Notes under the pieces: generated by a model
What the model was told of the DNA's origin: nothing
What the model saw: only the letters and a program-made list of their open reading frames with translations
The model's database searches: none
Assembly (NCBI GenBank): GCA_017461685.1
Contig: JAFTXF010000069.1
Location: 1 to 10,060 of the forward strand
DNA length: 10,060 nucleotides
Direction of reading: 5' to 3'
Source: Lachnospiraceae bacterium
GTDB taxonomy: Bacteria; Bacillota; Clostridia; Lachnospirales; Lachnospiraceae
Part shown: one piece after another, positions 1 through 6,284 of the stretch
Position numbering within the stretch: the first letter of the stretch is position 1
Layout: each line of letters opens with the position of its first letter
Translations under genes and position numbers: made by a program

Positions 1-149
1 CGGTACTAAGCTCAGACTGCGGCTGTTGCCTTGCTTCGCTAAGGACCGACGCTTTTCAAGGCCGTTCAGCCAGAACATATAGTGCCACAGTCGGCAGCCA
101 CTGAGTTTCGCAATCGCCTAACTATCATTATAAGTAAAAAGGAGATTTC
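1..149. other. GC-richer stretch upstream of the XRE gene, no gene assigned
   Basis: The first 120 bases are about 55% GC, while the DNA just after the XRE gene is near 25% (601-660), so composition changes sharply. No complete gene is visible. Three frames are open to the left edge: plus frame 2 to a stop at 78-80, plus frame 3 to a stop at 102-104, and a minus frame from codon 117 to the edge with an ATG at 78. The minus ATG has no ribosome binding site, so no frame can be preferred. CTCAG (11-15) and GGCTG (21-25) can pair with CTGAG (101-105) and CAGCC (95-99), so a folded RNA or the end of a repeat is possible. The final 15 bases contain the AAAAAGGAGA ribosome binding site of the XRE gene. 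Confidence 0.3.
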
Positions 150-542
150 ATGAGACATATTTTTGCATCACGTCTTGGGGAGTTACGAATGAAGGCCGGG
201 ATATCGCAAAAAAAGCTCGCACTCACCCTGAAAATAGGTCCCGGCAGTATGTCAAATTACGAAAATGGTATTTATCTGCCACCTTTAGAGAAAGCCTCAG
301 CTATGGCTAAGGAATTACATACGTCCTTAGATTACCTGACAGGACTTACGGACACCAATTTAGATCCTGAGCTGTTGTCGAGACCTATTTCGGAAAAAAT
401 CACTTTTATACATGTAATAAAGCTTTTAAGTACTCTGGAGCGAAAAGATCTGGCGGAAATCATGAACTATGCAGAATACCTGAAATACAAAAGGAAACGC
501 GCCTCCTACACAAAATCACCAACGGTATATCGTGTTGCTTAA
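150..542 (+). CDS. XRE/Cro-CI family helix-turn-helix regulator
   Basis: A 130-residue DNA-binding protein, cytoplasmic, probably a small transcriptional repressor. Residues about 6-65 form a classic HTH_3 (Cro/CI) domain: RLGELRMKAGISQKKLA leads into the helix-turn-helix, and the recognition helix region PGSMSNYENG (31-40) has the typical S-x-YE-G pattern, followed by PPLEKASAMAKELHTSLDYL, a common end of this fold. Residues 84-113 (ITFIHVIKLLSTLERKDLAEIM) look helical and may dimerise. The C-terminus (112-120) is basic. The ATG at 150 follows GGAGA at 141-145 with a good short spacing. It stands alone: upstream DNA is of unknown nature and adhE converges from the right. The regulated genes cannot be told from this window. 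The family call is secure; the role is inferred. Confidence 0.9.
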   Translation: MRHIFASRLGELRMKAGISQKKLALTLKIGPGSMSNYENGIYLPPLEKASAMAKELHTSLDYLTGLTDTNLDPELLSRPISEKITFIHVIKLLSTLERKDLAEIMNYAEYLKYKRKRASYTKSPTVYRVA

Positions 543-670
543 GATACCGAGAATAGTATTAATAATTAAAAAACAAAAAGAACAAAACTAAAGAAGTTAG
601 TGTACAATTTTAATTTTCGTCATTTTACACAATTCGAAAATCCGATTACTGTCAAAATTTCACATCACAA

Positions 671-700
671 AGCAGGGCCCCGGAAAACCGGAGCCCTGCT
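671..700 (-). terminator. Strong hairpin, probable adhE terminator (possibly bidirectional)
   Basis: AGCAGGGC (671-678) pairs with GCCCTGCT (693-700) and CCGG (680-683) with CCGG (688-691), separated by one C/A mismatch, around an AAAA loop on the plus strand. The minus-strand transcript leaves the stem with CTTTGTG, a modest U-rich tail, 91 bp beyond the adhE stop codon. On the plus strand it is followed by CTCTTATAAC, a weaker tail, so it may also end the XRE transcript. It sits between two converging genes, which fits a shared terminator. Confidence 0.75.
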
Positions 701-791
701 CTCTTATAACACATAGGAAAATTATAACGGATTTTAATCCGATATAAGCTTATTAATCATGCGCTTACCGCCAGTCTGTGACTTTGCACAA

Positions 792-3404
792 TTACTTGCC
801 GTAGTAAGCATTTAAGAACATTTCCTTGATTTCGCTCATAAGCGGATATCTTGGATTTGCGCCGGTGCACTGGTCGTCGAATGCCTGCTCTACCATTGCA
901 TCTAATCTGTCAAGGAAGTCCTTTTCGTCAATGCCGTAAGCCTTAATAGATTCCTTAATGCCTACTGCCTTCTTTAATTCTTCAATCTTTGCAATTAACT
1001 TCTCAACTGCTTCTTCATCTGTTGCAGCCACAATACCACAGAAACGTGCACATTCTGCGTAACGAGCCATGGTGTGCGGATACTGATACTGAGAGAAGGT
1101 ACCCATCTTGCGTGGGTTTTCGTCAGCATTAAACTTGATTGTCTCGTTAATCATTAATGCATTTGCAACACCATGTGGTAAGTGGTGGAATGCACCTAAC
1201 TTGTGTGCCATGGAGTGGCATACACCAAGGAATGCATTTGCAAAGGCCATACCTGCCATACAGGAAGCATCAGCCATCTTCTGACGGGCTTCTACGTTGT
1301 TTGGCTCATTGTATGCAGTTGGTAAATATTCAAATACGTTCTTCATTGCCTTAAGAGCAAGACCATCTGTATAATCTGTAGCCATAACAGAAGCATATGC
1401 CTCTAAAGCATGTGTTAATACGTCAATACCGGATGCGCTTGTTAAGCCTCTTGGCTGGCTCATCATATTGTCTGTATCAACGATAGCCATGTTAGGCATT
1501 AACTGATAATCAGCTAACGGATACTTGTGACCTGTTTCCTGGTCAGTAATAACTGCGAAAGGTGTTACTTCAGAACCTGTACCGGAAGATGTAGGAACAG
1601 CAATGAAGTATGCCTTCTCGCCCATAGTAGGGAAGGTGTAAACTCTCTTACGAATATCAATGAAACGCATAGCCATATCCTGGAAGTCTGCTTCCGGATG
1701 CTCATAGAGTACCCACATAATCTTTGCAGCGTCCATTGCGGAACCGCCACCCATAGCGATGATTACGTCCGGCTCAAAAGCAGCCATAGCCTTTGCACCT
1801 GCCTGTGCATTTGCCAGTGTCGGGTCAGGCTGTACATCAGAAAATACTGTGTAAGTAATACCCATAGCATTTAATCTGTCTGTGATTACATTGGTGTAAC
1901 CATTCTTGTAAAGGAAGGAGTCTGTTACGATAAATGCACGCTTCTTGCCTAAAACATCCTTTAATTCATTTAATGCTACCGGCAGACAGCCCTTCTTGAA
2001 GTATACCTTTTCCGGTGTGCGGAACCATAACATATTTTCTCTCCTCTCAGCAACAATCTTGTAGTTTAATAAGTGCTTAACGCCTACGTTCTCAGATACG
2101 GAGTTACCGCCCCAGGAACCGCAGCCAAGAGTAAGAGACGGTGCTAAATTAAAGTTATACAAGTCACCGATACCGCCGTGTGCTGCAGGTGTATTTACAA
2201 CAACACGACAGGTCTTCATTCTGGAAGCATGTGCCATAATCTTTTCTCTTTCATTTACATTGACGTAGAGAGAAGATGTGTGGCCGTAACCGCCGTCTGC
2301 TACTAACTGTTCTGCTTTACCTAATGCTTCTTCAAAGCTTGCAGCCTTGTACATAGCAAGCACCGGAGATAATTTCTCATGTGCAAACTCTTCGCTGATA
2401 TCTACACTTTCTACTTCACCAATCAAAATCTTTGTAGCTTCCGGAACATCTACGCCTGCTAATTTCGCAATCGTATAAGCGCTCTGACCTACGATCTTTG
2501 CATTTAATGCGCCGTTGATAATGATGGTCTTACGAACCTTGTCGATTTCATCACCTTTTAAGAAATAGCAGCCTCTGTAAGCAAATTCCTGCTTTACAGC
2601 TTCATAAATCGGCTCCAAAACAGTAACAGACTGCTCGGATGCACAAATCATACCGTTATCAAAGGTCTTGGAATGAATGATAGAGCTTACTGCCATTCTG
2701 ATGTCTGCTGTTTCATCAATAATAACAGGTGTATTACCTGCACCTACGCCTAATGCCGGCTTGCCTGAAGAATAAGCAGCCTTAACCATACCGGGACCAC
2801 CTGTAGCCAGAATCAAATCCGCATTCTGCATAACAGCATTTGTTAACTCTAAGCTCGGAACATCAATCCAGCTGATAATACCTTCCGGTGCGCCTGCCTT
2901 AACAGCTGCCTCAAGAACAAGCTTTGCTGCTGCGATAGTGCTGTTCTTTGCACGCGGATGGGGGCTGATAATGATTGCGTTTCTGGTCTTTAAGCAAAGT
3001 AATGTCTTAAAAATCGCTGTAGAAGTAGGGTTGGTAGTCGGGATAACTGCAGCAATCAGACCGATCGGCTCTGCGATCTTTGTGGTACCGTACTGCTCAT
3101 CTCTTTCTATAACGCCTACTGTCTTTGTATTCTTAAATGCATTGTAGATATGCTCAGAAGCATAGTTATTCTTGATAACCTTATCTTCTACAACACCCAT
3201 GCCGGTCTCTTCCACTGCCATCTTTGCAAGTGGAATACGCATTTTATTCGCTGCGCTTGCTGCTGCGTGGAAAATCGCGTCAACCTGCTCCTGTGTATAG
3301 GTAGCAAAAACCTTCTGAGCTTCACGCATTGCCTTCATTCTTGCAAGCAGAGCATCTACATTATCAATAATCGTTGGAACTATCTGTTCAACCTTTTTTG
3401 CCAT
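792..3404 (-). CDS. adhE: Bifunctional acetaldehyde-CoA / alcohol dehydrogenase
   Basis: AdhE, 870 residues, reduces acetyl-CoA to acetaldehyde and then to ethanol using two NADH, regenerating NAD+ in fermentation; the family assembles into cytosolic spirosome filaments. The N-terminal half (about 1-440) is a CoA-acylating aldehyde dehydrogenase: catalytic Cys254 lies in NGMICASEQSV, and TNPTSTAIFK is typical. The C-terminal half (about 455-870) is an iron-dependent alcohol dehydrogenase: GGGSAMDAAK (from 552) binds nucleotide, and D661, H665, H730 and H744 match the four iron ligands of E. coli AdhE. Length is close to the usual 860-890. The ATG at 3404 is chosen because GGAGG (3413-3417) lies 8 nt upstream; a longer reading from a TTG at 3419 would begin inside that ribosome binding site. 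It is monocistronic, with its own promoter and terminator. Confidence 0.98.
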   Translation of the reverse strand: MAKKVEQIVPTIIDNVDALLARMKAMREAQKVFATYTQEQVDAIFHAAASAANKMRIPLAKMAVEETGMGVVEDKVIKNNYASEHIYNAFKNTKTVGVIERDEQYGTTKIAEPIGLIAAVIPTTNPTSTAIFKTLLCLKTRNAIIISPHPRAKNSTIAAAKLVLEAAVKAGAPEGIISWIDVPSLELTNAVMQNADLILATGGPGMVKAAYSSGKPALGVGAGNTPVIIDETADIRMAVSSIIHSKTFDNGMICASEQSVTVLEPIYEAVKQEFAYRGCYFLKGDEIDKVRKTIIINGALNAKIVGQSAYTIAKLAGVDVPEATKILIGEVESVDISEEFAHEKLSPVLAMYKAASFEEALGKAEQLVADGGYGHTSSLYVNVNEREKIMAHASRMKTCRVVVNTPAAHGGIGDLYNFNLAPSLTLGCGSWGGNSVSENVGVKHLLNYKIVAERRENMLWFRTPEKVYFKKGCLPVALNELKDVLGKKRAFIVTDSFLYKNGYTNVITDRLNAMGITYTVFSDVQPDPTLANAQAGAKAMAAFEPDVIIAMGGGSAMDAAKIMWVLYEHPEADFQDMAMRFIDIRKRVYTFPTMGEKAYFIAVPTSSGTGSEVTPFAVITDQETGHKYPLADYQLMPNMAIVDTDNMMSQPRGLTSASGIDVLTHALEAYASVMATDYTDGLALKAMKNVFEYLPTAYNEPNNVEARQKMADASCMAGMAFANAFLGVCHSMAHKLGAFHHLPHGVANALMINETIKFNADENPRKMGTFSQYQYPHTMARYAECARFCGIVAATDEEAVEKLIAKIEELKKAVGIKESIKAYGIDEKDFLDRLDAMVEQAFDDQCTGANPRYPLMSEIKEMFLNAYYGK

Positions 3405-3469
3405 GTTATAATCCTCCAAAATAATTTCCTCATGTGTTAGATTGTTATTTTTTTATCAATTTCACTATT

Positions 3470-3498
3470 AGTATATGCTTTTGTTAAATTTTTGTCAA
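3470..3498 (-). promoter_or_regulatory. adhE promoter, consensus -35/-10
   Basis: On the minus strand TTGACA (3493-3498) and TATACT (3470-3475) are separated by exactly 17 bp, a near-perfect vegetative sigma promoter. Transcription would begin near 3463, giving a 5' leader of about 59 nt before the adhE ATG. The strength of the promoter agrees with the high expression typical of adhE in ethanol-forming Clostridia. Confidence 0.85.
3481..3498. promoter_or_regulatory. Probable Rex (NADH/NAD+ redox repressor) operator
   Basis: The plus strand reads TTGTTAA-ATTT-TTGTCAA. The Rex consensus in Firmicutes is TTGTTAA-N4-TTAACAA, so 12 of 14 defined positions match: one half-site is perfect and the other differs at two bases. 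The imperfect half contains the adhE -35 hexamer (TTGACA on the minus strand), which may explain the deviation. Rex repression of adhE, relieved by high NADH, is well known in Clostridia. Binding here is inferred from sequence only. Confidence 0.7.
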
Positions 3499-3598
3499 GT
3501 GTATTTTATGTATATTTTTTATATTTGTATAAATATTATTTTGTACATTTTAAACATATTTAATCTTAACATCAGATGCTGTGCTTTTCCCGTCCGTA

Positions 3599-3626
3599 TG
3601 CAAACAATTACGCTATAGTGCAAACA
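3599..3626. repeat. Paired 8-bp direct repeat TGCAAACA, 20 bp apart
   Basis: TGCAAACA occurs at 3599-3606 and again at 3619-3626. The start-to-start distance of 20 bp is close to two DNA turns, so both copies would face the same side of the helix. The second copy ends 26 bp before the -35 box (3653) of the rightward promoter, a position suited to an activator. The region around it (3499-3652) is otherwise AT-rich and shows no gene. No known regulator is recognised from the motif. Confidence 0.4.
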
Positions 3627-3652
3627 TCGTACATATAATTCAAAAGTTACTG

Positions 3653-3681
3653 TTGACAATTCCAGTATTTGCTATTATACT
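3653..3681 (+). promoter_or_regulatory. Promoter of the exporter operon leader
   Basis: TTGACA (3653-3658) and TATACT (3676-3681) with a 17-bp spacer form a perfect consensus vegetative promoter, with the same hexamers and spacing as the divergent adhE promoter. Transcription should begin near 3688. No other convincing promoter is seen between 3682 and the first ABC gene, so the operon probably depends on this promoter and on reading through the terminator at 3834-3867. Confidence 0.85.
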
Positions 3682-3714
3682 ACAACCATACAAAAAAAGA
3701 AAGGAGACAAGAAC

Positions 3715-3786
3715 ATGACAAAGTTAAGAAACACCAACGTACAATTGAAAACACATGAAATTGTCTCCCGGATGATAACAGGTTAG
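3715..3786 (+). CDS. Leader peptide, 23 residues, upstream of the terminator
   Basis: A short ORF, ATG at 3715 and TAG at 3784-3786, preceded by AAAGGAGA (GGAGA 3703-3707) at a normal spacing of 7 nt. The peptide begins MTKLRNTNVQ and ends with EIVSRMITG; it is basic and polar, with no membrane segment, so it is more likely a cis-acting leader than a secreted or structural peptide. The stop codon sits 47 nt before the terminator stem, and codons 17-23 lie within the 5' strand of the long-range helix, so a ribosome reaching the stop would melt it. No amino-acid run suggests a specific tRNA sensor. It resembles, in arrangement only, the BmrB leader of the Bacillus bmrCD exporter operon. Translation is inferred from the ribosome binding site. 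Confidence 0.6.
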   Translation: MTKLRNTNVQLKTHEIVSRMITG

Positions 3787-3833
3787 GTTCGCTTTTTATT
3801 ATTTTAGTATGTTTGTACATAAAAGCGTTATTA

Positions 3834-3867
3834 GCCCATGACATTCTTCGGAAGTCATGGGCTTTTT
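3834..3867 (+). terminator. Intrinsic terminator (attenuator) with UUCG tetraloop
   Basis: GCCCATGAC (3834-3842) pairs perfectly with GTCATGGGC (3854-3862). Above it, after one bulged A, TTC pairs with GAA around a TTCG loop closed by C-G, the exceptionally stable tetraloop class. Five T residues follow directly (3863-3867). It lies between the leader ORF and the first ABC gene, so exporter expression requires readthrough. If it ends transcription it also yields a short RNA of about 180 nt. Confidence 0.92.
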
Positions 3868-3919
3868 GTCGTCTTACAAAACATATTAGAACGAACCCCT
3901 GCCGGGAGAAAATGAAGCG

Positions 3920-3956
3920 GATTTGATAAATTACCGAACAGGCAAATTATCAAATC
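3920..3956 (+). promoter_or_regulatory. 10-bp hairpin directly before the first ABC gene's ribosome binding site
   Basis: GATTTGATAA (3920-3929) is perfectly complementary to TTATCAAATC (3947-3956), with a 17-nt loop. Its base ends 5 nt before GGAGG (3962-3966). It has no T-run after it, so it is not a terminator. It could shield the 5' end of the message or set access to the ribosome binding site; neither can be decided from sequence. Confidence 0.5.
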
Positions 3957-3971
3957 ATTATGGAGGACACA

Positions 3972-6281
3972 ATGAATTTACCAACTAGTTTTATTACTGC
4001 TGTAGGCAAATATGATATTTCCAAGGAAGATATTATTTTTGCCGCATCTGCCGACTTTGATATGGACTACCGTTTTGCAGATTCTGTCATCGCCTTGACG
4101 AAGAACAGACTAATCGTGGCCGTATATCCGTACCGTGAAAAGACCGAGTATCACCTTGGCGGTTATGGAAGCTGGCAGCTTCAAGGTCAGGACACCCCTG
4201 CCCTGTGCTTCTACGAGCTAGAACGGGTGGAGAAGCCGGAGGTGCTGCGTCAGGTTAGCAGTGGCGTACTTTTAGCGAGGATTGACGGCATAGAGCGCAA
4301 TCTCTGCCACTTTTCCAATACCCGCATGGCAGCCTTTTTGCAGCTATGCAAGGTATTTGAGAAACTCAAAAATGAGGAAGAAATTCTTTCCGAAGACCTG
4401 GACATCACAAAAGGCAAGGAATGCTGTCCGAAATGCGGCATGATTTATCCGGACCAGGACCGCAAGGTCTGTCCGAAATGCATGGACAAAAAATCCATTC
4501 TTTTCCGCATTATGGGATATTTCAAGCCTTACAAGCCTATGCTTGCAGTCATGATGCTCTGCTATCTGGGTACTGCTGCCCTGAATCTGGTATGGCCATA
4601 TTTAAGCGGCACCATTTTATATGATGAAGTACTCTCCGGAAATGAAGCTTTTCTGGCCAGGCTACATCTGCCTGCCGGACGCTTTTTCACTGCCTTGACC
4701 ATTCTTGTCATCACTATGATTTTGACCAAAATCACGATACAGGGACTGGGTATTTTGCAAGGTGTATTAACTGCCCGCATTGCACCGGAGGTGGTGGCAT
4801 TGATTAAAAGTCAGGTATTTACTGCCATAGGAAAACTGTCCATCAGTTTTTTTACCAAGAGACAGACCGGTGGTTTAATGACCCGCGTATCCAATGACGC
4901 TGAGGAAATTTCCAGCTTTTTCATTGACGGTATTCCTTACTTCTTTATTAATGCCGGAACGCTCATTGCCACTACCGTGATTATGTTTTATTTAAATCCG
5001 CTGCTGGCACTGATTTCTGTGGCACTGATGCCTCTTTTATTTTTCATCAGTACACGGATGCTGCCACACTTATACCACTATTACGGTAAACGTCACCGCG
5101 CCAATCGACGTCTCAATGGCCAGATGAATGAAAATTTCACCGGGGCCAGAGTTGTAAAGGCCTTTGGTCAGGAAGATCAGGAAATGACCCGTTTTGCCAA
5201 AAATAATACAAAAGTACAAAATTCCGAGCTGGATTTGGCACGATATGATAATAAATTTTATGCACTGTACTGCACCGTGGAGGATGCCATCAGCTTTTTG
5301 GTTTGGGCAGTAGGCGGCGCTATGATGATCAGCGGTACTTCTATGGAGCTTGGTATGCTGATTACCTTCTCCGGTTATGTGGGCCAGATGAAGGGGCCTT
5401 TGGAATTTATGTCCCGTATGCTTCGCTGGTACACCAACTGCATGAACTCCGCACAGCGATTATTTGAAATCATGGATGCTGTACCGGAAGTAAAGGAAGC
5501 CCCGAATCCATATCGACCGGACACTCTTCGTGGCGAAATCGAGCTTAGAAATGTAACCTTTAGCTACGAGGCCAATAAACCAACTCTGAAAAATGTCAGC
5601 TTCCACATAAATGCAGGCGAAGTGTTCGGTATCGTAGGCCGTTCCGGCTCCGGTAAGTCCACGCTGGTAAACCTGATTTCCCGTCTTTACGATGCACAGG
5701 AGGGTGAAATTCTCGTAGACGGAATCAATGTAAAGCAATATGGCTTTAGAGAGCTTCGCAAAAATGTAGCTATGGTTTCCCAGGAAACTTATATTTTCAT
5801 GGGCACTGTTGCAGAAAATATCGCCTACGCCAAACCGGAGGCTACCAGAGAGGAAATTATCCGGGCTGCTATTCAGGCAAATGCACACGATTTTATTTGC
5901 CGTATGCCGGAGGGATATGATACCATTTTAGGCTCTTCCAGCCGTTCCTTATCAGGCGGTGAAAAGCAGCGTATTTCCATAGCTCGTGCCATTTTGGCAG
6001 ACCCAAAGATTTTGATTTTGGACGAGGCAACTTCTGCGGTGGATACAGAGACAGAGCTTGCCATCCAGAAGTCATTAGAGCGTCTGGAAAAGGGGCGCAC
6101 GGTACTCTCTATTGCCCACAGACTTTCTACCCTGCGCAATGCAACCCATCTGATTGTACTGGATGAAGGACGTATTACAGAATCCGGTACCCATGAGGAG
6201 CTGCTTGCCATGAAGGGTACCTATTATAAACTGAGCGAATTACAAACCAAAGCGCTGGCTATGCGCGGAATCGAGGTGTAA
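3972..6281 (+). CDS. ABC exporter half 1 with PH-like and zinc-ribbon N-terminus
   Basis: A 769-residue membrane ATPase of the type IV exporter class, acting in the cytoplasmic membrane. Residues about 1-140 form a beta-rich, PH-like cytosolic domain (ALTKNRLIVAVYPYR); C152-x2-C155 and C167-x2-C170 make a zinc ribbon; about 180-480 hold six membrane segments; about 515-765 are the ATPase. All ATPase motifs are intact: Walker A GRSGSGKST (from 556), LSGGEKQR (from 660), Walker B LILDEATSA with D684 and catalytic E685, and the H-loop H716. Ordinary exporter halves are about 570-600 residues, so the N-terminal extension is unusual. ATG 3972 is preferred to ATG 3960 because GGAGG (3962-3966) lies between them. 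It is followed after 3 nt by the DUF1854 gene and pairs with the ABC protein at 6892. The substrate is unknown. Confidence 0.95.
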   Translation: MNLPTSFITAVGKYDISKEDIIFAASADFDMDYRFADSVIALTKNRLIVAVYPYREKTEYHLGGYGSWQLQGQDTPALCFYELERVEKPEVLRQVSSGVLLARIDGIERNLCHFSNTRMAAFLQLCKVFEKLKNEEEILSEDLDITKGKECCPKCGMIYPDQDRKVCPKCMDKKSILFRIMGYFKPYKPMLAVMMLCYLGTAALNLVWPYLSGTILYDEVLSGNEAFLARLHLPAGRFFTALTILVITMILTKITIQGLGILQGVLTARIAPEVVALIKSQVFTAIGKLSISFFTKRQTGGLMTRVSNDAEEISSFFIDGIPYFFINAGTLIATTVIMFYLNPLLALISVALMPLLFFISTRMLPHLYHYYGKRHRANRRLNGQMNENFTGARVVKAFGQEDQEMTRFAKNNTKVQNSELDLARYDNKFYALYCTVEDAISFLVWAVGGAMMISGTSMELGMLITFSGYVGQMKGPLEFMSRMLRWYTNCMNSAQRLFEIMDAVPEVKEAPNPYRPDTLRGEIELRNVTFSYEANKPTLKNVSFHINAGEVFGIVGRSGSGKSTLVNLISRLYDAQEGEILVDGINVKQYGFRELRKNVAMVSQETYIFMGTVAENIAYAKPEATREEIIRAAIQANAHDFICRMPEGYDTILGSSSRSLSGGEKQRISIARAILADPKILILDEATSAVDTETELAIQKSLERLEKGRTVLSIAHRLSTLRNATHLIVLDEGRITESGTHEELLAMKGTYYKLSELQTKALAMRGIEV

Positions 6282-6284
6282 CAT

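Larger units (their letters stand above)
3688..3956 (+). promoter_or_regulatory. Structured attenuator leader of the ABC-DUF1854-ABC operon
   Basis: This leader of about 280 nt contains a short ORF (3715-3786), an intrinsic terminator (3834-3867), and several further pairings. GGAGACAA (3703-3710, the ORF's ribosome binding site) is exactly complementary to TTGTCTCC (3761-3768) within the ORF. The same stretch can pair downstream: TCTCCCGG (3764-3771), CAGG (3779-3782) and GGTTCG (3786-3791) match, in order, the continuous 18-nt strand 3892-3909, with bulges only on the 5' side. Inside that helix GCTTTT (3791-3796) pairs with AAAAGC (3821-3826), and the terminator forms a second arm. The layout suggests translation-dependent attenuation. 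No pairing seen clearly disrupts the terminator stem, so the switching step is unresolved. Confidence 0.65.

Noticed and set aside
1..9. CGGTACTAA resembles a stretch near the 3' end of 23S rRNA
   Set aside because: Only nine bases agree; the following sequence does not match the usual 23S 3' end and no 5S gene follows.
650..655. TTGACA on the minus strand between the XRE gene and the hairpin
   Set aside because: No -10 box lies at a suitable distance, and it would drive transcription antisense to the XRE gene.
1157..1874. Plus-strand frames of 65 and 115 codons inside adhE
   Set aside because: They are shadows of the adhE coding strand, with cysteine/histidine-rich meaningless translations.
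3383..3433. A short ORF starting at an ATG (3433, minus strand) in the adhE 5' leader
   Set aside because: It has no ribosome binding site and runs out of frame through the adhE start; unlikely to be a leader peptide.
3540..3820. TTTGTACAT at 3540-3548 and 3812-3820 as a repeat element
   Set aside because: A 9-bp match between AT-rich segments with no consistent position relative to promoters; likely chance.
3714..3859. CATGAC at the leader start codon could pair with GTCATG of the terminator 3' arm, as an antiterminator
   Set aside because: Only 6 bp, against the full 9-bp terminator stem with a UUCG cap; too weak to claim without conservation.
5460..6211. Two long minus-strand frames (5460-5888 and 5873-6211) opposite the first ABC gene
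   Set aside because: Both are antisense to Walker A, signature and Walker B coding sequence and show no protein family features.
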